In this document: positions 31,949 through 39,778 of the stretch, piece after piece
How the letters are laid out: every line of letters begins with the position of its first letter
How positions within the stretch are numbered: the first letter of the stretch is position 1
Assembly: GCA_937916395.1 (NCBI GenBank)
Contig: CALFTN010000060.1
Span: 7,427-71,426 of the forward strand
Source: an uncultured Clostridia bacterium
GTDB lineage: Bacteria; Bacillota; Clostridia; Oscillospirales; Acutalibacteraceae
DNA length: 64,000 bases
Direction: 5' to 3'
Made by a program: the position numbers and the translations under genes
The notes under the pieces: generated by a model
The model's database searches: none
Told to the model about the DNA's origin: nothing
The model's input: only the letters and a program-made list of their open reading frames with translations

Positions 31949-34255
31949 ATGGAACAAATTACAGCACTTGATTTTAAAATCAAGGAAATGGCTGCAAGAA
32001 TCAGAGAATTAAGAGAAATTCAAAATCTCACAACTGCACAAATGGCTGAAAAAACAGGCGTTAGTGAAGCTGAATACATTGAGTGCGAAAATGGCAATAA
32101 GGACTTGAACTTTGCGTTTATTTACCGTTGTGCGCAAACACTTAATGTTGACGTTACCAGCCTTATTGAAGGTCATACACCAAAGCTTGTTAACTATGTT
32201 TACACAAAATCAGGCAAGGGTCAGCGAATTGAAAAAGCTCATGGTATGACTTATTACAACCTTGCTTCTGCTTTCAAAAACAGAATTGCTGAACCTCTTT
32301 TTGTTCGTAGTACATATAGCGAAGAAAAACAGAACAAAGAGATTGAAGTTACTACCCACGCAGGTCAGGAGCTTGATATTGTTATTGAAGGTAAGTTGAA
32401 GGTTCAGGTTGGTGAACACTACGAAATACTTGAAGCAGGTGACAGTATTTATTACGACAGTTCAACACCTCACGGTATGATTGCTGTTGATGGCAGAGAC
32501 TGCACATTCTACGCTATTGTTCTTAACCCTACAGGTGAGCCTATTCCAGAGCTTGAATATGCAAAGGCAAAAGCTAAGGCTAAAGCTCTTGATAGCAAGA
32601 AGGCAATTGAAAGAGATACAAAGGACCGTATATATCACAAGTATATTGATATTGAAAAGAACGAGAATGGTACACCAACAAAGATTTCTTTCAAAAATAC
32701 AGAAAAGTTTAACTTTGCATTTGATTTGGTTGATGCTTTAGCAGATAAAGACCCAACTAAGCTTGCAATGCTCCATGTTGATAAAAACAAGGTCGAAAGA
32801 CGCTTTACTTTTAAAGATATTAAAAAGGCATCTGCTCAGGCAGCTAACTATTTTGCTTCTTTAGGTATCAAAAAAGGCGACAGAGTTATGCTCGTTTTAA
32901 AACGCCATTATCAGTTCTGGTTTGCAATGATTGGTCTTAATAAATTAGGTGCAATAGCAATTCCTGCACCAAACCAGTTGCAAGAGCACGACTTTGAATA
33001 CCGTTTCCAGTCTGCCGGAATTAAAGCAATTGTCTGCACAGGCGATGGCGATACTGCTCATCAGGTGGATTTAGCAGCAAAAACTTCACCGTCATTAGAA
33101 ATTAAAATTATGGTTAATGGTGAAAGAGAAGGCTGGAGAAATTATGATGAAGAAAGTGTTCGTTTCAGCTCTCACTTTGAAAGAACTGAAGATTCACCAT
33201 GTGGCGACGATTTAATGCTTATGTTCTTTACATCAGGAACATCTGGCTATCCAAAAACTGCAATGCACAGCCACAAATATCCTTTAGGTCACTTCCATAC
33301 AGCAAAATTCTGGCACAATGTTGACCCTGAGGGCCTTCATTTCACAATTTCAGATACTGGCTGGGCTAAGTCAATGTGGGGCAAGCTTTATGGTCAATGG
33401 CTTTGTGAAGCACCTACATTTGTATATGACTTTGACAGATTTGATGCAGCAGATATTCTTCCGATGTTCGCAAAATATAAAATCACAACATTCTGTGCGC
33501 CACCTACAATGCTTCGTATGATGATTAAGCAGGATATTTCAAAATATGATTTCTCATCAGTTCAGCATATGACAACTGCTGGTGAAGCTTTAAACCCTGA
33601 GGTTTATCGCCAGTTTGAAAGTGCAACAGGTCTTCAGATTTTAGAAGGCTTTGGTCAGACAGAAAGCACAATGATTATTGGTAATATGACTGGTGCTTCT
33701 CACAAAATCGGCTCAATGGGCAAACCAGCACCGATTTATGACGTTCATCTTGTTGATGCTGATGGCAACGATGTTAATGTCGGTGAAAATGGTGAAATTG
33801 TAATCAACGTTAAAGACGGTGCACCTTGTGGTCTTTTCAAGGGCTATTACAAAGATGAAGAAAAGACAAATGAGGTATGGCACGACGGTTTCTACCACAC
33901 AGGCGACGTTGCATGGAAAGATGAAGACGGTTTCTATTGGTATGTTGGCCGTGTCGATGACGTTATCAAGTCATCAGGTTACCGCATAGGACCATTCGAG
34001 ATTGAAAGCGTTATTATGGAGCTTCCTTATGTTTTAGAGTGTGGTGTTTCTGCTGCTCCTGACGAGGTTCGTGGTCAGGTTGTTAAAGCAAGTATTGTTC
34101 TTGTTCCGGGTACAGAAGGTAATGAGGAATTAAAGAAAGAAATCCAGCAATATGTTAAAGAAAAGACCGCACCTTATAAATATCCAAGAATTGTTGTGTT
34201 CCGTGATGAATTACCAAAAACAACAAGTGGTAAGATTATAAGAAATAAACTTTGA
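31949..34255 (+). CDS. XRE-cupin-acyl-CoA synthetase fusion (T-box controlled, paralogue 2)
   Basis: A 768-residue paralogue of the protein at 29256 with the same three parts: HTH-like 11-75, cupin at about 120-200 ('HAGQELDIVIEGKLKVQVG') and an acyl-CoA synthetase with 'FTSGTSGYPK', 'LEGFGQTEST', 'YHTGDVAWKDEDGFYWY' and catalytic Lys762 in 'PKTTSGKIIRNKL'. The C-terminal 250 residues are nearly the same in the two paralogues, while the linker at 205-245 is distinct (Ala/Lys-rich 'AKAKAKALDSKKA'). Predicted to activate isobutyrate or a related acid for the oxidoreductase encoded downstream. GGAGGA precedes the ATG. Confidence 0.85.
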   Translation: MEQITALDFKIKEMAARIRELREIQNLTTAQMAEKTGVSEAEYIECENGNKDLNFAFIYRCAQTLNVDVTSLIEGHTPKLVNYVYTKSGKGQRIEKAHGMTYYNLASAFKNRIAEPLFVRSTYSEEKQNKEIEVTTHAGQELDIVIEGKLKVQVGEHYEILEAGDSIYYDSSTPHGMIAVDGRDCTFYAIVLNPTGEPIPELEYAKAKAKAKALDSKKAIERDTKDRIYHKYIDIEKNENGTPTKISFKNTEKFNFAFDLVDALADKDPTKLAMLHVDKNKVERRFTFKDIKKASAQAANYFASLGIKKGDRVMLVLKRHYQFWFAMIGLNKLGAIAIPAPNQLQEHDFEYRFQSAGIKAIVCTGDGDTAHQVDLAAKTSPSLEIKIMVNGEREGWRNYDEESVRFSSHFERTEDSPCGDDLMLMFFTSGTSGYPKTAMHSHKYPLGHFHTAKFWHNVDPEGLHFTISDTGWAKSMWGKLYGQWLCEAPTFVYDFDRFDAADILPMFAKYKITTFCAPPTMLRMMIKQDISKYDFSSVQHMTTAGEALNPEVYRQFESATGLQILEGFGQTESTMIIGNMTGASHKIGSMGKPAPIYDVHLVDADGNDVNVGENGEIVINVKDGAPCGLFKGYYKDEEKTNEVWHDGFYHTGDVAWKDEDGFYWYVGRVDDVIKSSGYRIGPFEIESVIMELPYVLECGVSAAPDEVRGQVVKASIVLVPGTEGNEELKKEIQQYVKEKTAPYKYPRIVVFRDELPKTTSGKIIRNKL

Positions 34256-34265
34256 GGTGTTCAAT

Positions 34266-34928
34266 TTGAAAAATAAAAGAGTTACTCTTTTTGCAGGGCA
34301 TTATGGTAGCGGTAAAACAAATATTGCAGTGAATTATGCCTTGTACCTTAAAGAAAAATATGAAAAAGTAGTTATTACTGACCTTGATATTGTAAATCCA
34401 TATTTCAGAACTGCAGATAGCTTAGAAGAATTAACCAAAGCTGGTATAAAACTCATATCTTCTGAATTTGCTAATTCAAATGTAGATTTACCAGCTCTTC
34501 CTCAAGAGGCTTATACAGTTCTTGACGATAAAAGTGCAGTTGCAATTCTTGACATCGGTGGTGATGACAGAGGCGCCTATGCACTTGGCAGATATGAAGC
34601 TGCAATACGCGAAGAAAATGACTACGAGATGTTGTTCGTTTTTAATAAGTACAGGCCATTAACCCCGGATGCTACTTCAGCATTTGAGGTTATGAAAGAA
34701 ATTGAAACAGCAGGTAAAATTAAATTTACAGCTATTGTAAATAACTCTAACTTAGGCGTTCTTACAACTAAAGAGGATATATTGGCTTCAAAAGAAAGTG
34801 CAGAAGAGTTATCACGTCTTTCAGGCTTACCAATTAAAATGACAACAGTAAGTTGCGACTTAGTTAATTCTTTTAATGGTGAAATAGATAATATTTTCCC
34901 ATTGAAATTACAAAAAAAGATAGTATAA
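34266..34928 (+). CDS. P-loop ATPase of unknown function in the oxidoreductase operon
   Basis: A 220-residue cytoplasmic protein. Walker A 'GHYGSGKTNIA' is near residue 11, Walker B-like 'VVITDLDIVNPYFRT' near 38 (the SIMIBI/MinD-like 'D' pattern) and 'AILDIGGDDRGAYALG' near 95. This is the fold of MinD/Mrp/CobB-type ATPases. The start is TTG 34266 with GAGGTG six bases upstream, overlapping the stop of the synthetase gene. Between synthetase and ferredoxin genes it could help Fe-S cluster or CoA-enzyme assembly, but that is inference. Confidence 0.72.
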   Translation: MKNKRVTLFAGHYGSGKTNIAVNYALYLKEKYEKVVITDLDIVNPYFRTADSLEELTKAGIKLISSEFANSNVDLPALPQEAYTVLDDKSAVAILDIGGDDRGAYALGRYEAAIREENDYEMLFVFNKYRPLTPDATSAFEVMKEIETAGKIKFTAIVNNSNLGVLTTKEDILASKESAEELSRLSGLPIKMTTVSCDLVNSFNGEIDNIFPLKLQKKIV

Positions 34929-34957
34929 TATATCTATTGATATAGGAGGCGTTTATT

Positions 34958-35164
34958 ATGGCAAAGGTTACTTTTTTAGACAACGTTTGTAAAGGCTGTG
35001 GTCTTTGCGTTACAGCTTGTCCTAAAAAAATCGTAGAACTTGATACTTCAAGACTTAATGCAAAGGGTCATCACCCTGCACACGTTACAGATGAAAGCTT
35101 GTGTGTTGGTTGCGCATTCTGTGCAACAATGTGTCCTGATTGCGTAATTACAGTAGAAAGATAA
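34958..35164 (+). CDS. 2x[4Fe-4S] ferredoxin subunit (delta) of 2-oxoacid oxidoreductase
   Basis: A 68-residue protein with two CxxCxxCxxxC motifs, 'CKGCGLCVTACPKK' (near 11) and 'CVGCAFCATMCPDC' (near 48). It would carry electrons between ferredoxin and the thiamine-diphosphate site of the oxidoreductase. AGGAGG precedes the ATG, and it is directly followed by the alpha subunit gene. Length and order match the delta subunit of four-part 2-oxoacid:ferredoxin oxidoreductases. Confidence 0.9.
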   Translation: MAKVTFLDNVCKGCGLCVTACPKKIVELDTSRLNAKGHHPAHVTDESLCVGCAFCATMCPDCVITVER

Positions 35165-35176
35165 GAGGTGGAAAAA

Positions 35177-36241
35177 ATGGGTGAAAAAGTTTTAATGAAA
35201 GGTAACGAAGCTATTGCAGAAGCTGCAATAAGAGCAGGTTGTTTACATTACTTCGGTTATCCAATTACACCACAAACAGAAATAGCAGCTTATATGGCAA
35301 AACGTATGCCAAAGGTTGGCGGTGTATTCTTACAGGCAGAAAGTGAAATTGCTGCTATCAATATGGTTTTAGGTGTTGCTGCTGCTGGTAAAAGAGTTAT
35401 GACATCATCTTCAAGCCCTGGTGTTTCACTTAAGAGTGAAGGTATGTCTTATATTTCTGGTAGCGACGTTCCAGCACTTGTTGTTAACGTTCAACGTGGT
35501 GGACCTGGTCTTGGTGGTATTCAGCCATCACAGTCAGACTACTTCCAAGCAGTTAAAGGTGGTAGCCATGGTGACTATAAGAGAATTGTTTTAGCACCTG
35601 CTTCTGTTCAGGAAATGGCTTCACTTACAACAAAAGCATTTGATTTAGCTGATAAATACAGCATTCTTACAATGATTTTAGCTGATGGTACAATGGGTCA
35701 GATGATGGAGCCTGTTGAGCTTGAAACTGCGGAACCTGTAAAATATGAAAAGCCTTGGGCAACAACAGGTACTAAAATGCAGAGAAAGCATAATATTGTT
35801 AACTCACTCTACTTAAAACCTGAAGAATTAGAAAAGAAAAACTTTGAGCGTTTTGCAAAATACAAAACAATCGAAGAAAATGAAGTTATGTATGAAGAAT
35901 ATCTTATGGACGATGCAGAAATCTGTGTAGTTTCATTCGGTATTACATCAAGAGTTGCTAAAAATGCTATTGTAGAAGCAAGAGCAAAGGGCATTAAGGT
36001 TGGTATGATAAGACCAATCACACTCTGGCCATTCCCAACAGAAGTTTTAAATAAAGCTGCTGATAAATGCAAAGCATTTATTTCTGTTGAAATGAATATG
36101 GGTCAGATGATTGAAGATGTTAAACTCGCTATTGAATGTAAAAAACCAGTAGAGCTTTGCTGTCGTGTTGGTGGTATGATTCCTTCACCAGAAGAGGTTC
36201 TCGCAAAGATTGAAGAAGTAAACGAAGGAGGAGAAAGATAA
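35177..36241 (+). CDS. 2-oxoacid:ferredoxin oxidoreductase alpha subunit (VorB-like)
   Basis: A 354-residue cytoplasmic protein with 'GCLHYFGYPITPQTEI' near the start and 'QAESEIAAINMVLGVAAAG' (the conserved Glu region), typical of the pyrimidine-binding domain of the POR/VOR family, and domain II near the C-terminus ('GKKPVELCCRVGGMIP'-like end). GAGGTGG precedes ATG 35177; the GTG at 35168 is part of that site. Its TAA overlaps the next ATG by one base (TAATG), so translation is coupled. Reaction: reversible oxidative decarboxylation of a branched-chain 2-oxoacid with CoA and ferredoxin. Confidence 0.88.
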   Translation: MGEKVLMKGNEAIAEAAIRAGCLHYFGYPITPQTEIAAYMAKRMPKVGGVFLQAESEIAAINMVLGVAAAGKRVMTSSSSPGVSLKSEGMSYISGSDVPALVVNVQRGGPGLGGIQPSQSDYFQAVKGGSHGDYKRIVLAPASVQEMASLTTKAFDLADKYSILTMILADGTMGQMMEPVELETAEPVKYEKPWATTGTKMQRKHNIVNSLYLKPEELEKKNFERFAKYKTIEENEVMYEEYLMDDAEICVVSFGITSRVAKNAIVEARAKGIKVGMIRPITLWPFPTEVLNKAADKCKAFISVEMNMGQMIEDVKLAIECKKPVELCCRVGGMIPSPEEVLAKIEEVNEGGER

Positions 36242-36993
36242 TGGTAGTATTTGAAAAACCAAAGTCACTTACAGATGCACCACTTCACTATTGCCCTGGT
36301 TGTACTCACGGTATTATTCATCGTCTTGTAGCAGAAGTAATAGATGAATTAGGCATTGAAGGTAAAACTATCGGTGTAGCACCTGTTGGTTGTTCAGTTA
36401 TGGCTTACGATTATTTCACCTGTGACTTCGTTCAGGCTCCACACGGTAGAGCTCCGGCAGTTGCTACAGGTGTAAAAAGAGCAGACCCTGAAAATCACAT
36501 TGTATTTACATATCAGGGTGACGGTGACCTTGCTGCTATCGGTACTGCAGAAACAGTTCACGCAGCGGCAAGACGTGAAAACATCACAGTTATTTTCGTA
36601 AACAATGCAATTTATGGTATGACAGGTGGTCAGATGGCTCCAACAACTCTTCCAGGTCAGGTTACACAGACTTCACCTTATGGTAGAGATGTTGAAACTG
36701 TTGGTTATCCTGTTAAAGTATGTGAATTACTTTCAAATGTTGATGGTGCAGCTTACCTTGAAAGAGTTGCAGTTAACAGTGTTTCTAATATCAAAAAAGC
36801 AAAGGCTGCAATTAAAAAGGCATTCCAGAACCAGATTGACGGCAAAGGCTTCTCACTTGTTGAGGTTGTTTCAACATGCCCTACAAACTGGGGTATGACA
36901 CCAGAAAAAGCATTAAAGTGGCTTGAAGAAAATATGCTTCCATATTACCCACTTGGTGTTTATAAAGATATCTACGCAGAGGAGGCAAAATAA
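36241..36993 (+). CDS. 2-oxoacid:ferredoxin oxidoreductase beta subunit (TPP-binding, VorA-like)
   Basis: A 250-residue cytoplasmic protein. 'CPGCTHG' near residue 13, 'TYQGDGDLAAIGTAE' (the GDG thiamine-diphosphate loop) near 90 and 'NAIYGMTGGQMAPTT' near 120 mark the thiamine-binding beta subunit. 'GFSLVEVVSTCPTNWG' is a conserved C-terminal segment. It overlaps the alpha gene by one base and precedes the gamma gene by one base, so the subunits are made in ratio. Confidence 0.9.
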   Translation: MVVFEKPKSLTDAPLHYCPGCTHGIIHRLVAEVIDELGIEGKTIGVAPVGCSVMAYDYFTCDFVQAPHGRAPAVATGVKRADPENHIVFTYQGDGDLAAIGTAETVHAAARRENITVIFVNNAIYGMTGGQMAPTTLPGQVTQTSPYGRDVETVGYPVKVCELLSNVDGAAYLERVAVNSVSNIKKAKAAIKKAFQNQIDGKGFSLVEVVSTCPTNWGMTPEKALKWLEENMLPYYPLGVYKDIYAEEAK

Positions 36994-36994
36994 G

Positions 36995-37531
36995 ATGAAA
37001 AAGACAACTAATATTCTTTTTGCAGGCTTCGGCGGTCAGGGTATTCTTTTCGCTGGTAAATTTGTAGCATACAAAGGTCTTCTTGAAGGCAAACATATAA
37101 GCTGGCTCCCATCATACGGTCCAGAAATGCGTGGTGGTACTGCAAACTGTAGCGTTATCGTAAGCGAAGACCCAATCGGTTCACCAATCGTTAGTAAACC
37201 AGACGTTCTCGTTGCAATGAATTTACCTTCTCTTGATAAGTATGAAAACGAAGTTGTACCAGGCGGTAAAATTTTTGTTGACTCAACACTTATTGAAAGA
37301 AAAGTTACACGCAATGACGTTGACGTTTACTACATTCCTGCGACAGGTCTCGCAAGTGAAAAAGGTATTAACACTCTTGCTAATATGATTATTACTGGTA
37401 AGCTTTTAAAAGAAGTAGAAGAATTATCATTTGATAATATTGATGCTCCTTTAGGTAAAGTTGTGTCGGCAAGACATCAGGATTTACTTGAAGTAAACAA
37501 GACTGCACTTCAGTTAGGTTACGATTACTAA
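36995..37531 (+). CDS. 2-oxoacid:ferredoxin oxidoreductase gamma subunit
   Basis: A 178-residue cytoplasmic protein with 'FAGFGGQGILFAGKFVA' near 9 and 'SYGPEMRGGTANCSVI' near 44, the standard features of the gamma (POR-gamma/ketoacid oxidoreductase) domain. GAGGAGG precedes ATG 36995. It completes the delta-alpha-beta-gamma set in the order seen in valine/2-oxoisovalerate and 2-oxoglutarate enzymes. The neighbouring ilvE and acyl-CoA synthetase favour a branched-chain specificity. Confidence 0.9.
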   Translation: MKKTTNILFAGFGGQGILFAGKFVAYKGLLEGKHISWLPSYGPEMRGGTANCSVIVSEDPIGSPIVSKPDVLVAMNLPSLDKYENEVVPGGKIFVDSTLIERKVTRNDVDVYYIPATGLASEKGINTLANMIITGKLLKEVEELSFDNIDAPLGKVVSARHQDLLEVNKTALQLGYDY

Positions 37532-37568
37532 TATTTTAGATTATAAATTTTGAAAAGAGGCTATTGAA

Positions 37569-38645
37569 ATGGGTTACGATTTCAAAATAGAAAAAGCAAC
37601 AGTAAAAAAAGAAAAACCAGCAGACCAAGGTCTCGGTTTTGGTAGATATTTTACTGACCACATGTTCTTAATGAACTACAATGAAGAAAAAGGCTGGCAC
37701 GATGGCAGAATTGTTCCTTATGGTCCACTTCCACTTGACCCATCTGCTATGGTTTTCCATTATGCACAAGAGCTTTTTGAAGGTCTTAAAGCATACAGAA
37801 CTGCAGACGGTAAAATTCAACTTTTCCGTCCACAGAAAAACATTGAAAGAATGAACAATACTTGCGATAGACTTTGTGTTCCAAGAATTGACCCTGACCT
37901 TGCTCTTGAAGCTATCAAGGCAGTTGTTGAAGTTGATAAAGATTGGGTACCACACAGTGAAGGTACATCACTTTATATTCGTCCATTCATTATTGCAACT
38001 GACCCATTCTTAGGTGTTCACCCTGCACACACTTACATTTTTGCTATTATTCTTTCACCAGTTGGCTCTTACTATGCTAATGGTATGAATCCTGTTAAAA
38101 TCTGCATTGAGCATGAATATGTTCGTTGCGTAAAAGGTGGCACAGGTATGGCAAAGGCTGGCGGTAACTATGCTGCATCTCTTATCGGTCAGAAAAAAGC
38201 TGACGAAATGGGCTATGCACAGGTTCTCTGGCTTGATGGTGTTGAAAGAAAATATATCGATGAAGTTGGTGCTATGAACGTATTCTTCGTAATTGATGGC
38301 ACAGTTATTACTCCATCTCTTGAAGATGGCAACATTCTTCCTGGTGTTACAAGAGCATCTTGCATTGAAGTTCTCAAAAGCTGGGGCTACAAGGTTGAAG
38401 AACGTAAGCTCTCAGTTGATGAGGTTAAAGAAGCTCACAAAAACGGCAAGTTAAATGAAGCTTTCGGTACAGGTACTGCAGCAGTTATTTCACCAATTGG
38501 CGAATTCTTCGACGAAGGTGAAAAACTTATTGTTAACAACAACGAAATCGGTCCAGTAGCGCAAAAACTCTACGATGAACTCACAGGTATTCAGTGGGGT
38601 AAGGTAGAAGATAAATTTAACTGGATTGTTAAGGTTACAGACTAA
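37569..38645 (+). CDS. ilvE: Branched-chain amino acid aminotransferase
   Basis: A 358-residue PLP fold-type IV enzyme. The catalytic lysine is in 'VERKYIDEVGAMNVFF', with 'FHYAQELFEGLKAYR', 'GTSLYIRPFII' and 'CVKGGTGMAKAGGNYAASL' also typical of the long-chain (BCAT/eukaryote-like) subfamily. It transfers amino groups between glutamate and branched-chain 2-oxoacids. It lies 37 bp after the oxidoreductase gamma gene in the same transcript and so would turn 2-oxoisovalerate or 2-oxo-3-methylvalerate into Val or Ile. GAAAAGAGG precedes the ATG. The operon ends in a strong terminator. Confidence 0.93.
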   Translation: MGYDFKIEKATVKKEKPADQGLGFGRYFTDHMFLMNYNEEKGWHDGRIVPYGPLPLDPSAMVFHYAQELFEGLKAYRTADGKIQLFRPQKNIERMNNTCDRLCVPRIDPDLALEAIKAVVEVDKDWVPHSEGTSLYIRPFIIATDPFLGVHPAHTYIFAIILSPVGSYYANGMNPVKICIEHEYVRCVKGGTGMAKAGGNYAASLIGQKKADEMGYAQVLWLDGVERKYIDEVGAMNVFFVIDGTVITPSLEDGNILPGVTRASCIEVLKSWGYKVEERKLSVDEVKEAHKNGKLNEAFGTGTAAVISPIGEFFDEGEKLIVNNNEIGPVAQKLYDELTGIQWGKVEDKFNWIVKVTD

Positions 38646-38652
38646 TTTAATT

Positions 38653-38698
38653 AAAGCTGACAATTAAAGTCAAAAACTTTAATTGTCAGCTTTTTGTT
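38653..38698 (+). terminator. Terminator of the T-box 2 operon
   Basis: An 18-bp near-perfect stem (38653-38670 with 38676-38693) closed by a small loop and followed by T-rich sequence. Confidence 0.88.
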
Positions 38699-38716
38699 TT
38701 TTATAGAATTAATTAT

Positions 38717-38744
38717 TTGATTTTTTCTTAATCTTGTGTATAAT
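38717..38744 (+). promoter_or_regulatory. Promoter of the DUF3990-type cassette
   Basis: TTGATT at 38717-38722, 16-bp spacer and TATAAT at 38739-38744, 39 bp before the first gene of the cassette. Confidence 0.6.
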
Positions 38745-38783
38745 GAAAAGAGAAGATGAAATAAATAGTTTCGAGGTAAAAAA

Positions 38784-39266
38784 ATGATTGTTTATCATGG
38801 TAGTAATGTTTGTGTATCCGAACCTAAATTGATACAACAAAATCGTTTTCTTGACTTTGGGTTTGGATTTTATACTACAACTAATAAAATACAAGCAATT
38901 GGGTTTGCTGAAAAAGTTTATTTAAGAAAACATACTGGTGAAAAAATAGTTAATATCTATGAATTTGATGAAACCGCTTTTAATGAGTGTTCTGTTCTTA
39001 GGTTTGATTCAGCAAATGAAGAATGGCTTGATTTTGTGTCAGAAAATCGTTCAGGTACATATAAAGGTAAGCAATATGACTTGATTTTCGGTCCTGTTGC
39101 TAATGATGATGTTTACACAACTTTCACCCTTTACACTTCGGGGGTTCTTACTAAAGAACAGACTATTGAAGCATTAAAAATTAAAAAACTTTACAATCAA
39201 TTAGTATTTGCTACAGAAAAAGCGTTACAATATATTGATTTTAAAGGTGTTTTAGAAACGGAGTAG
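38784..39266 (+). CDS. DUF3990-family protein, ADP-ribosyltransferase-like
   Basis: A 160-residue cytoplasmic protein beginning 'MIVYHGSN' and containing 'FLDFGFGFYTTTNKIQAIGFA'. This His-Gly and Gly-Phe-Tyr-Thr pairing is the pattern of ADP-ribosyltransferase-fold DUF3990 proteins. 'DLIFGPVANDDVY' near 107 is another family feature. Two small genes follow on the same transcript, separated by 5 and 2 bp, as in cassettes with DUF3791 partners. A toxin-like or regulatory modification activity is plausible but not shown; the acceptor molecule is unknown. Confidence 0.72.
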   Translation: MIVYHGSNVCVSEPKLIQQNRFLDFGFGFYTTTNKIQAIGFAEKVYLRKHTGEKIVNIYEFDETAFNECSVLRFDSANEEWLDFVSENRSGTYKGKQYDLIFGPVANDDVYTTFTLYTSGVLTKEQTIEALKIKKLYNQLVFATEKALQYIDFKGVLETE

Positions 39267-39271
39267 TTTTA

Positions 39272-39511
39272 ATGGAGCAGAAAAAATTTGAAGCGGTTCT
39301 CAAACTTTTAATTCCACAAGTAATTCATTTAATTGCAGAAAATGGTAGGATTGATGAAGTTACTGCTTCAAGAGATTTTTATAATTCAAAAGTATATGAA
39401 TTATTAGAAAATGAAGAAACTAAATTTTGGCATTTCAGTCCGTTAACACTTTTCAATATGTATAATGACGAAGTTAAAACAGGTGTTTTGAATTTTCCAG
39501 AGGAGGCTTAA
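39272..39511 (+). CDS. Small cassette protein between DUF3990- and DUF3791-like genes
   Basis: A 79-residue acidic, alpha-helical protein with 'VIHLIAENGRIDEVTASRDF' and 'HFSPLTLFNMYNDEV'. I do not recognise a family with certainty. It starts 5 bp after the preceding stop and ends 2 bp before the next ATG, so it works with its neighbours. It could be an immunity or antitoxin-like partner. Confidence 0.65.
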   Translation: MEQKKFEAVLKLLIPQVIHLIAENGRIDEVTASRDFYNSKVYELLENEETKFWHFSPLTLFNMYNDEVKTGVLNFPEEA

Positions 39512-39513
39512 AT

Positions 39514-39717
39514 ATGAGTAATGCAGGTAAATTTTTGGTTTACTGTATTGAGCTTTATAAAAATGCAAAAAGTCTTAATGGTAAACAGGTTATGGAATTA
39601 TTTACAAAGTATAATGTTTCTGAATATATTTACGATTGTTTTGAAGCACTCCACACAACTGGAGATAATTATATTATAAATGACATAGATTTGTTTATTG
39701 AAGCAAGGCAAAATTGA
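39514..39717 (+). CDS. DUF3791-like small protein
   Basis: A 67-residue alpha-helical protein ('AGKFLVYCIELYKNAKSLNG', 'DNYIINDIDLFIEARQN') that resembles DUF3791 proteins, commonly found beside DUF3990 genes. AGGAGG precedes the ATG. The function is unknown. The cassette ends at the terminator 39731-39778. Confidence 0.7.
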   Translation: MSNAGKFLVYCIELYKNAKSLNGKQVMELFTKYNVSEYIYDCFEALHTTGDNYIINDIDLFIEARQN

Positions 39718-39730
39718 ACTTATAAAATTA

Positions 39731-39778
39731 ACCTGACATTTAAAGTTTTTGAACTTTAAATATCAGGTTTTTGTTTTT
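39731..39778. terminator. Bidirectional terminator after the DUF3990 cassette
   Basis: ACCTGACATTTAAAGTT (39731-39747) pairs with 39752-39768 and is followed by T-rich sequence; the opposite strand also ends the XRE-TPR gene. Confidence 0.85.
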
